This document shows, in pieces, positions 11,978 to 23,900 of a stretch of DNA of 64,000 bases. This stretch comes from Branchiostoma floridae (taxonomy: Eukaryota > Chordata > Leptocardii > Amphioxiformes > Branchiostomatidae): NCBI RefSeq assembly GCF_000003815.2, contig NC_049992.1, positions 14,858,603 to 14,922,602 of the forward strand, read 5' to 3'. Numbering within the stretch: the first letter of the stretch is position 1; every line of letters begins with the position of its first letter. The notes under the pieces are model-generated. The model searched no databases. It worked only from the letters and a program-made list of their open reading frames with translations, and had not been told where the DNA came from. The position numbers were made by a program, and so were the translations under genes.

Positions 11978-14900
11978 ACGAGAGAGAGCGAGAGAGAGCG
12001 AGCAATAGATAGAGGGGGAGGGAGATAGAGACAGAGACATAAATACATAGAGTGAGAGAGACAGAGGCAACAGAAACAGAGACAGCGAGAGAGAGAGAGA
12101 TTTAGACTTTATATTAGGCTCTATCTATCCAGCACTAGTTCACATTTATTTGCTGAACGTTTTGTTACATGTTATGCTACCATTCCAACGTTTATCCAAT
12201 CTTGAAAACTTCGATAACATGTGTAGAATCGTTTGTGCGTCTTCACACGTAACTCTATGTTAAGATGTTAATATTTTATCCTACAAATATCCCAGGGTCG
12301 TGACCCAGATAGGCAAGAAATCCCAAATGGGGCATTAGCATGTTGTCCAGGCATGTGCCAATTAGAGACCAGTTAGGAAAACCCGTCATGTAAATGGCAA
12401 AGCCTCCGGTGATGCCGACTTTACTTTGAGGGAATAGTCCCTAAGGGCCCCAAGCTTCAAATAAATCGAAGCAGCCTCATTGGCCAAGTTATGTCTATAA
12501 TTCCTTACGAGCATGTCAAAAGGTAGTGCGATCATTTCGGTGTTCATGATACGGATTAATCATTAGATATGCCTCATTACCTCTAACGACAGCCATCCAT
12601 TAAACCCCTTGTTAGGCACAAGGAAGGGACATTAAGGCATTTAAGAGTGGTAAAGGTGAGAGGTGAAGCAATTTATTTTCATTTGCTGGATAACAGGTCC
12701 GGGTCAATGCTGATCAATCACTCAATACTCCCAACTTGCAAGCGCAATGCAAAATTATGACTGACAGTGATGTGGTATATAAAAGATTAACCACCAGTTG
12801 ACTATATGGCACTCTTCAAAGAGTGATTTTACGACTGTATATGTCGATTTTTTTGCCTTTCTTCGGCAGCTATATACTAAAAGAGGAATTGATACCTGTA
12901 TAGAATACACAGCATGCATGGCTATGTATGATAGTAGTCGCTCTCTATACTGTTTACCATTATTTGAATGTAATTTTTGTCACTTGCAATTAGCCCTCGG
13001 GCAAGAACTTGCAATCAAACTTATAATTGTATGATATTTATTTTCTACATTGCCAAAGTCTAATTTTTCACATAAATGAATAAGCCTATCCTGCCCCCTT
13101 TAGACCAATAGATACCTGATCGTCTTTTAAAGCAAAATAGAATCAAACACAAGACGAATCAATCATCCCCGAATTACTGCCAGAATGTAAGAGTCCAAGC
13201 TGAAATGCATTCCATCAAAAAGGGCCAATCATTTATAATAGATAGTATCTATTACTAGTAAGCTCATAATCAATATATACCGGCTTAAAGTGCAGGCCAT
13301 CACATTTATTCACTCTTTAATAGCAGCTTCCAATGCCCTTCCAAGATAACGTAACCCTATTTATAAGGCTATTTGATCCCGTGCAGTGATGCCACATAAC
13401 CTACTGATCCATAGTAAAATATATGGGAACAGAATTTCAATATGCCTTTTCCTATATAAAGTCACCTTAATGACCACTACATGAAGACTTGTATTAAGAA
13501 AAGTAACGAATCCAAGTCAAAACGACATTTATGATAAAATCGATTAAATTGTGTAAGAGGACGCTGGTTTGTGATGAAGGTAGTACTGAAATAGCCCAAA
13601 GAGTAGGGCAAAAGGTACAAAGTAATGAAGTTGACTCAGCAATGAAACCTATCATTTTATCTGAGTAATATGCTCTGTGCTTTGCCCACGTCGTAACCAA
13701 ACAGCTTCATTGTAAAGAAAAATGCCAAGTTACCTACAATAATTCTATAAGCTATTATATATATAAACACGTATCAGCTTACTTTCCCTATAATGAGAAC
13801 AGAATGTCATCATGATGAAAAGTATTTGCGATATACATTGTTAACGATACTGTTTATTGCAAAAGAATCGATTTTATTACATGATCTTGTTATGGATAAC
13901 ACGATCATGTTATGGCTTTTATACTGATGACTTAACTGAAAACAATGTAACAGAGATGAAATTAAATAAAGCTTAATTTTATAAAGGGGCCGGCATTTAA
14001 TGAGGGAATTACTACCTATGTCCAGGATGATTCCTTCTTGACAACCTTTAAGGGCGAGGGAGAGAAAAGTGAGCGTTGTTACCGACGTATCAGAGTCAAT
14101 GGTAAAGAAATTTGAAAGGCACTTAACGGGAAAATAGCGCTTTAGTGGTGCCAAAATGGCCCAAACCCAAGAAGCACCGATACTGTGTCCTTGTTGAAGG
14201 TCAAATGAAGCCTGTACCTTACTCGGTCGATCTTCCAACGTTGTCAGTCAACAGTGCCGCGATCCTTGACATGACCCTGTCATTGCAAAATGGGCGCAAT
14301 CTCGACCTGGCGGCAGCTTACGCTCCCATCCGCGCCTCACTTAAGGTGGTATCTCACTGCACTTGGAGCACCGGTGCGGCACCGCGGGGATCGTAAGATA
14401 ACTCACCGTTTCGTGTATTTTGTTGTCTTTTAAGTCATGCTTTCACGTATTACGCAATATCTAGATTCTAAAATGAAATTGACGGAAATAACACAACAGT
14501 GCCACAGTTAACGAACCCTGCAGTGACACACCGACGCACCAAGTGCAGTGAGATGCCACCTTGCTCCTTGGAACTACCGATGTGACAAGCTTAATTGTAA
14601 CGCTCTCTTCACACTTGAAAGACATATATTGTATATTCATGCTCAAACGAACTAAGTACTATTCGTAGCGAAAAGGTACAATTTCTGTCATTTCTAAGAA
14701 AATGGTATCTTACAACATCGACAGAGACTGTATACATGAAAGTATGTACAGATTTAACTTCGTCTCCATTCTTAGGTCATTTGTAAGCATAAGGACAGAT
14801 GGCATCAATAATGTATGATTCATCTAATTGCATAATATGAATTAGTCCGTACTATTTAGATAGCGGAAATTAGAGAACGTGGCTTGCATACAATCGCGAA

Positions 14901-17900
14901 TGACATTTCTTAAGACTGCGACCTGGTTGCGACTTCTGAGCAACCGAAGATACACGGATTTTCAACGACTTTTACAGATGAATAATGCATACCTGTTACG
15001 TTTTGTATGTTTTGTTGTATTATAAATCATTAACTCCAACGTGCATCATATTCAAGTTGCAAAATCGGGGTTCACCAAAATCCAACTTTGGTCGCTCAAA
15101 GCTTGCTCAGCAATCGCCATGTTAGAGGAGGGAGGTGAAGTCTGTAATCAAAACTCCACGGTTCCATCTTACATACCCTGACAGGCCACCCATATGAATA
15201 ACTTATGGCTTAAGTTAATTGAGTGCCAATCGATCATCATAAATGGTTGATTTACAGACTTTCATGCATGAATGGTATGATTTAAAGGCATAAGTTCTAA
15301 TCAATGATTTAAAGTATTATTTGGCGTTTTATCGGCTTGGCAATGACTCCCATGGGGTCGTTCACCAGACGTACTTTAAAGGACAGTTGCGTGCGGACCT
15401 CACCATATGATAAGTGACCTCTTGACCCGTTTTTGGACCATGAGGTAGCTGGTATTTGCTGTGGTGCCAAAATGTCGAAGATATAACTGAAACGTCAAGG
15501 AGGTCAAGGTCCAGTCACACGATAAAAATGACCGGCAGCCTATAAGCTCAAAGGCCAAAAGGAAAAGGCAGTCATACATATATATTTGACATTGAGACAA
15601 AAGTACTGTACGTGTTTAAAATAAGTATTTCGTTCTATTGTTTTACCCATGTGCCCTTCTGCATTACCCCGCAAACCAACGCGTTCTACTTAGTTTTGCA
15701 AATGAATGTCACACATCTAGGTAGTAACATGCATTTACCCACGGTAAATACAACAATACAATTACTAATTTGACGGAAGTTTCAAGTAGCATTTACTGCC
15801 TTTCGTTAGTCACTTACAAAACCTATTCAGTTGATTGAGTAACTGCTACTTTGAGTATTTAGTATACCAATCAATTGATGATTAAGTAAACACAACCTAA
15901 CGATATAGCATCATTTGGGACTTGAATGGTGCTGTGGAAAATAACAAAGATTTTGCCGACAGAAGTTGCCCTGCTCGTCCTTACGTTTGTAGTGCTAGCG
16001 GACAAATGACGCTGTGCATTACAACTACAAGAAAAACAACCACGATCTACAACTGAAAACAACGACAATAGCGTGTCCAGGACGAGGACAACATAACAAA
16101 AACGGAGGTTTAGTACCGTACCAAGCCGCTATAGTAGATAGTTCGAAATCTTATCATTTCGAGGTCTCATCAAGACCTCCACGGGTACATTAAAATAATC
16201 TATCCAGTCCTTGGTTTGGTTTGGTTGGGTTACCCTCTTTATCCACAAACGTATACAAACAAATGCTACCAAAACATAATCTTCTTAGTTATAATGAATG
16301 GATGACATTTATTGTACGTTTGTGCTCAAACAAGCTAAGTACAGGTCGTACGAGGGGGTTCAATAAGTTCTTTGCCTCACCAAGAAATAACAAGCGCAAC
16401 TCAGATTTTCAGGCACAACTTCATAGTATGAAGTCTTTTATCAATATCCTCCAAATTACAAATCATTGGAGTCATTACTTTCCAGGCATTCGTTTTTTAT
16501 CTTCGCCAGCGAAGATTATAAGATTGCTTACTTGGGTCTGTATGTAGGTCAACAGCATATAAGTCGAGAAATTGTGGATGGAACTTTTTGATTTTTTGTA
16601 GGTGTGTAGCGGTTGTCGAAAGGCATGCCTAGTTTGAAAATGGTTTACCTGGCGTTTTCCTACGGTACAGCAGCGACCTTTGTATTTTTTCGAGGTTTGT
16701 TTCGAGAAGCATAACTCAAAATGCAGCTGGGCGATTTCTACGATATTTAGCAGGTGTGTAGCGGTTGTGTAAAGGATTGTCATGTGCGAGAATGGTTTAG
16801 CTAGCTTTTACCTATGGTGCTGTAGCTGGCTTTGTATGTAATTGCGTTTGTCTGTTAACACGATAACTTGAGATGTTCTACATGGATGCTAATGATATTT
16901 GATTGATAGGTAGGGGACACAGAAAGGAAGGTCAAGTTCGATAATGGGCCTCCTAGCGACTTGTTTTGGTACTGCAAGTGAGCGTCAAAGCTTGCGCCTA
17001 AATTTTCCAGAAGTGCCATGTTCATGATTTTTAAGTGGTGGATAGCTGTTGGGACTAGGAGTGAATGGTGTAATTTTGGGCCCCCTAGCAGCTTGTTTGG
17101 AACTGCAGTGGGTCTTATAGTTTGTAACTTTTAAAAAGGATAACTGCAGAGGGGATTGATGGATATTCTTTGCTTTTGGTAGGTAGGTACTTAGGGTGAT
17201 TATCAACATAATGAGATGCTAATTATGTAACTTGCGATCTACTTAATATAATTACTTTGGGATTCTTATCATGGAGAGAACCACATCCCTTACAAAAGTG
17301 GTGTGCAGTGCAACATGACACTGGCACCATTGTCACCCTAGTCCAGCACTAATGTGTGGACCATTAATCTTCATTTATCATTCAAGCCCTTCAGACAGAA
17401 GCAGAAGCCTGATCTCCTTTCCCTGACAAGGGCCAGTCACACCAAATTAACCCCCTGCCCTCAGTCTCTGGGTCTTAGCACAGACAAATCAAAGGTGGAG
17501 CAGAACTAATCGTCATGCCATGGCAGGGTGTTACACGCCCGCCCGTTTGAGGCATAAGACATGGTCACGTAAAAAAAGATTAAAACATCATGGTGGGCCA
17601 AATCAGGCTGTCAAAGGTGCCAACGTAATCCTCATGAGTTGTTCGATCGCATACAGTACGCTTAATGATTCAAATACTATTTCGGGATGAGATTTGAAGA
17701 GTCAAAGTTGGCCTTCAAACTGGCTCTTTTTGCCTGATTTTGGCCTCGATTTCACACTGCATGGGGGTTTCCGTGCAACCGATTACGACAATATCATATA
17801 CTTCCGGGTTGTACGAGTGCGGTCATAGAACGCGGGTGGTATCGTATCTTGTCTCGGTTTGTGCTAGGTTGTAGAGGAGGATCTAAGTAAGGCTTATGAA

Positions 17901-20900
17901 TATACTAATACTTGGAGATTAGCAATTACTATGCCTGTCAATCAGCTATTTTGTCTTTGCGGGGCTATGAATGGGGGGATCTGAGTAGCCTGACGTGATA
18001 GCCAGGCCAGGTAGACTGTGTAAAATACCTCTGACTTAACTCGCGATTGCAAAACTTTACTTACTATTTTCATGAGATGGACACAAACATTCACCAAGGC
18101 GGGGCCGTAACAATCCTTACGTATGACCCTTAGGTAACCCTTAGATGACCTATTATCTAATATATAGGCCAGTCACTCAAAGTTTGTTTATTATTTCTTT
18201 TTTTACGAAAAGACTGCAATGTACATTTTGTAGAGTGAAATCTTATATGGCCTTATATAAAACTAAACACCTAGCCTAACCTAGCCTAACTAAAGACCGT
18301 ACATCCAGCTTTGCTATATCAACATCTCGTATTAAGCTGTATTTGGTGCTTATCCGGCCCATTATAGCCATAATTACATACATTAATCATTCAAAAACAA
18401 CGACATTCGATAAAGAATGTTTATTTGGCGAAGATGTGTGTTCGAGGAACTCTAGTTTCTAAATTAGAAGGTAAGTGGGGAGAAAAAGAAGGGTGAAGTG
18501 TGATCAGACAATTTGACCTCACACCTCAGGTTGCAGATCAATTGTCCACCTTTTTTTTTCCTTATCCTTTACCTAACGTTACTGGGTGTCGGCTGCAACA
18601 TGATGATCACAATAATTTGAATTTTGGTACACATTTATATAAGACTTTATACATGTACGTGGGGTTATCAATAAGTCCCCGACTTTACCGAGAAAAAATA
18701 AGCACAGCTCAGATTTCGAAGCATAGATGTCAAGTATAAAGTCTTATATAAATATGTACCAAAATTCAAATTAGTGTGATCATTACTTTGCAGGCGACAC
18801 CCAGTAACGTTAGGTGAGGGAGAAGGAAAAAAACGTGGACAATTGACCTGACCTGAGTGTGTGGGTCAATTTGCGCTGCTGGAAGTTAGAAACCCAATTC
18901 TTTTTGCTTGAAATAGGAAGAGAATCATTATCAAACATTTTGACAACGTCTTTTGTTAATTTATGGCATGGGAAACTAGACCCACACATGTCTGATCACA
19001 ATTCACACAAATTTTTTCTCGCCACTTACCTTCTAATTTAGGAAAAACGAATGCCTGGAAAGTAATGACTCCAATGATTTGAAATTTGGAGGATATTGAT
19101 AAAAGACTTCATACTATGAAGTTGTGCCTGAAAATCTGAGTTGTGCTTGTTATTTCTAGGTGAGGCAAAGAACTTATTGAACCCCCCTCGTAGCGCTAGT
19201 GATAAGGTACAATTTTGACAAAAAGGTATCTTATCACCTCTACATATGCTAATACATTCTAGTATGTACAAGTTCAACTTCTTCTCACTTCTTAAAACAG
19301 TTATAAACATAAGGACAGATGGAATCAATAATGTATAGTTTATCTAGTTATCTATAATAGTATCCGTTGAATCTGACGTATTTTTTGTTTTGTTTCTGGA
19401 CCATCTCTAGGCTGTCTGTCACAGGAAGGCATCGGGTTTACCCTACCAAGAGGAGTGCAGACGACCCTGGGGGACCCCGTGACTCTCGCGGCATCCTATT
19501 CTACAAACTACGCCGTCATCTCCGTCACGTGGTACAAGGTCCACGAGAGCGAGACTTCCTCAGATAAAAGAACTACCGTGTTCTCGTATGTTCCTCTGGC
19601 AAATATCAAGAAGGCCTATGGGGACTACAAAGGAAGGGCTCAACTTGTCGGAATGGCGTCTCTGCGGATAGACCCGACAAGACTGGAGGATGAGGGGACC
19701 TATTCACTCTCCATCATGACGGACCAACTTGGGAACGAAGAAAAGTTCATCCGTTTAGATTTGTTTGGTAAGTTGTACTCAACACCACAAAATAGATGAG
19801 ACATTTACGTCATTATATCTTACCAAGAGCCTCGCTCGTACTGGACTATACTGTACAATATACCTTGGTATTAAACCAGCATAAGATTTACACATTTGTG
19901 GGCGTCGCCTCTTACCAGCTGTCAGCCATATAGGGAATCACCTACATGTTTTGTTAGGTAATGCCAATTCTCTGAGTCTCGCACCTCGTATGAGGTCAGG
20001 CTCACAAAGGTGAAAACCTCAGCCCGGTTTAGCACAGCGTGATCCCAAGGTATATTGTATGGGCAGTGGAGAGGTGTGCGTATGTTTGATGGATATTTTG
20101 GTATGAACAAGGTATGTAGTTTAACACGTTAACCAACAACACGTTGAAATGCCCTTACAAACAGCAGTGGCCCGGGTCTTCTGAGATTGTCACTTTGTCA
20201 ATACTAAGTTTAACAGTAATGAAAACATGATATAGACGCGGTAGAACATTTAGACAGTGCCGATCTCTGTATTTGGACTGATTTTAATGAGCGAACAAAA
20301 GTCTGTACTCCTTTACTATTCTTGTGTTTCTGTCCATCTCTAAGTGCCACCCAAGTTGGAAGTGGGCCCGTCCAATCCTTACGTCACAACCCTTGGCACG
20401 ACAGTCACATTGACATGCAAAGTCAAGAAAGCCAAGCCGAACGTATCGTCTCTTCATTGGGAGAAAGATGGTGGTCGGATAGAAACCAGCGGGCTATCCG
20501 GGAAGTATTCAGGAGGAAATAAAGAGAAGCCGTCATTGACTATACGTCACGTGACCAGAGCAGATTCGGGGTTGTATTCCTGTCTTGTGCAGCACGTGAC
20601 CCGACCGGCTCTGGCCAGCATACATCTGGAGGTCCTTTGTAAGTAGTAGATTACGATTTTCTTATATTTATGCGTCGTGCGATATCGTCACATAATCGTT
20701 AAGATGTTAAACTAAGAATTATCATAGGAATAGTCGTGTATGTGTCATGAAAAATCCAGCGGTCTTCTAATACTTCTGTCTTAGATTCTTGTCGACAGTT
20801 AACCTTTTAAAGATTGATTATGCCGGTAAGATAACCAACGACGAATAATGTCACCTCATCATTAAAAAAGAAGACCATCATTGTCAACTCTGAACATTTA

Positions 20901-23900
20901 TAACTCAACAAAGTACGTAGGTTGCAAGATGACCAGAACTATAGTTCCAAACATTTTGTAAGTACATGATACAGGAACTATTTTATTGATCACGACAAAG
21001 TTTGCTGAAACCTAGCTATTCATCAAGACCGCACTCATTGTCCGTGAGTAATTTCATTAGGTTTGAACATTAGGTGAAAGTTCGTATTCACCACCAATGA
21101 GATACAACGACTGGCGTTAAGTTGACTGCCCGTCACCTTCCTCAAGGCAAGAATGACCGGTTCTGCTTATAAACCCTATTCAGACCGTGCTTTTTTGGTC
21201 ATCCCTGGACCGAGGGGGGGGGGGGGTTGCTTTTGTGGCACTCAACTTTTAAGTCGAATAACTCTGAAACGACGTGCCGCAAGGCCACCAATTTTTAGGA
21301 CATAATTTCGACATAATATCCAACATGTCTTTGACGTTTGACGTTACGTTGTCGTAAGGTGACGTAATTATGACGTTATCAATTTGATTATATTGGCCGG
21401 ACCCATAAAAAAGGGTATTCTCAGAAAACTTCAAGATATTGCTAAAACAATGTAACAACAAGTGTAGATAATAGAATAATAATGTTTATTACGACTTGCG
21501 TTGCCAATAGCAACATCAATGACGTCAAAATGACGTCATAAAATGACGTCATGCACATCTAAGATACGAGTTGGGCTCCGCCATATTATATCGACCACCT
21601 TGAATTTTTAAAAATAATTTTTTTGCAACAACCACAAAAGGCAATGAAAATAGACTAGAGTCATTCATTTAGATGGTATTTGATGAAAAAATACTAGGTG
21701 GTTACAAATTTTAAGGGATAATTAGCTTGTTATTATTGATCTGGCCATACGGTCCGCCTTCTTGGATTTTGGGCTGATGACGTCATCAAATCAGCATAAT
21801 TTATGCATATCTAATTATGACAGATATGCTAAATATTATAAGATTTTATTTATGTAACAAAATAGTAGTAATATAGCAAATAAATGTGAAAAATACATTG
21901 TTAGAACCAAAAATAGTGATTTTTGGCAAAACTGCCTGTCAATTAACGGTTGCCATGGCAATACGAAAAAATGGAAAATTTGTCAAACTTTGTTAAATTG
22001 TTGCCAGCAATATTCTAGGAAAACTCACCGAATTTGGTGGCTCTAGCGTAAGCCGTTCTGGCGTTATAGGACATCAAAGTTAGCGCAGGCCTCAAAAGCC
22101 CCCCCCCCCCTGTCTGAATAGGGTTAACAATGACTTCCTGTCAAGTGGAATGATTGACAGTGAAATCTATATCTGTATGTGTAATGTATCTATTTTTGTT
22201 TCAGATCCAGCGTCTATTATCAGTATTTCAAACCTGGCTGAGGTCAGCGTCGAGAATCACGTGACATTTCAGTGCGTCGCGGACGGAAACCCGCCACCAA
22301 ACATCACGTGGTCAAGAGGAGGACGACTTCTCCCTTCAAATGTCTACTCCTTGTCACGTGACGTGCGCACCAGCTCATTGGTCCTGAATGACGTCAATGT
22401 GAACGACAGTGGAATCTATACCTGTAGTGCGAGCAACGGTGTTGGGAAAGTTGGGAGACGGACAACACAGTTAGTTGTTTTAGGTAGGGTAGAACTTCAT
22501 ACCTTTTAACGTGCACATATATATCCATGTCCGTATGAGGTCCGTATCAAAGTCTTACTCTCTAATTGGCTCCACAGGTTGCTGGAAAAATAAAAGAACT
22601 TGGAAGAATGTACACATATTATATGCCAGACGAGTTAGCTTGGTCGCAATTGGTAACCATATTCCCCGACCAGCTACCCTTTTTTGCATATTATGCATCT
22701 ATAGTTGTCCAAGTTCTTCTATTTTTACAATGACATGTTGAGCCTGGTAGAGAGGCTAAGAACTCCATACGGAACTCATACGTATACGGACTTGAAAATA
22801 TACGCACGTGTGAAACCCACTTTATACCCTCAGTTTCACTAGCGACTGCGAACGCTAAGCGACCAAATTTTGACAGACTGGTTAAAAGAATTCCATAGAT
22901 ATTAATTATTTGTCTATTATATTATCTTTTCAATCATACTTTAAGATTTTAAACTGTGTTTAAAAACAAACCCAATTTGGTTGCTGTGCGGTCACTCTAC
23001 GATCGCAATATAGTGCAAAGGGGGACCTTACACGGTCAATAATTGTCTAAGGAAGGTCATGCTAAATTCGAAGACAAATAGTTAAATCAATGGTATGCGT
23101 AGTTACCTAAAAATAAAATGATAAGAACATTTAGCAACATCATACTCTTAGTGAATTTCACCATGAATTAATGATATCCTTAATCTCAAAGTCTGGCATG
23201 TATAGGCATTCATAAGCCTCCCACTTGTGTGCACGATTCATTACAGGATGGAAATTACATCTACAGCTCATCACTGGACAAAGCTAACAGCGTGTAATCC
23301 TTCAACAAAGTAGGGTCTTATCACAAAAGACACGATACTGTAATAATTCATAATTCTTTTATGCGTTTATCTCTACACCTCTTAACCAGATAATACTCAT
23401 CACGACGTATTCATATTTGACTCATTTATAATACACGATAAGTACTTGATAAGATTTACTTATCGTGAGATACATAAATTGCAGGGGGAAACAGGGCACC
23501 GGCATGATAAGAAGCTTTCGCATTTTTAGTGGTTGGTAGTATAATACTTGGTAGGCCTTTTCAATCAAATAGTATTATGGTTTTTAGTAAATTTAAAGCA
23601 TATGAATAATTTGCTTCGAGTTTTTCCATTGGTTATTTAACATGTCTTTTTCAACCATACACTCAGCAACAACCACCTAGGCAAGGCCCTGACTGTGTTA
23701 AAAGCTATAGCCATAATCAAAGTGTTTATTGAAGACTGTACCGTTACTTGATGGGTATGTCACCCCATAATGTTATCTTTACGTGTGGTGGATACTTAAC
23801 GTATGGTTTGTGGGTAACCAGAGTAATCGTTTATTACTTTTGTTTCTCAACCGAGACGGGGGCCGATACCGACAACAAAGCGCCTTTGGCCCTTTGCTGA

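Larger units (their letters stand above)
16351..19190. mobile_element. 2.84-kb composite element with 145-bp mariner-type inverted ends
   Basis: Ends are inverted copies of about 145 bp (16351-16497 and 19046-19190), nearly identical, starting CGAGGGGGTTCAATAAGTTC and CGAGGGGGGTTCAATAAGTT. TA duplications lie at 16349-16350 and 19191-19192. The interior has no transposase frame; it holds a tandem repeat (16598-17215), unrelated sequence and a nested foldback (about 18448-19045). The right end lies only 220 bp upstream of gene A exon 2. Confidence 0.8.
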
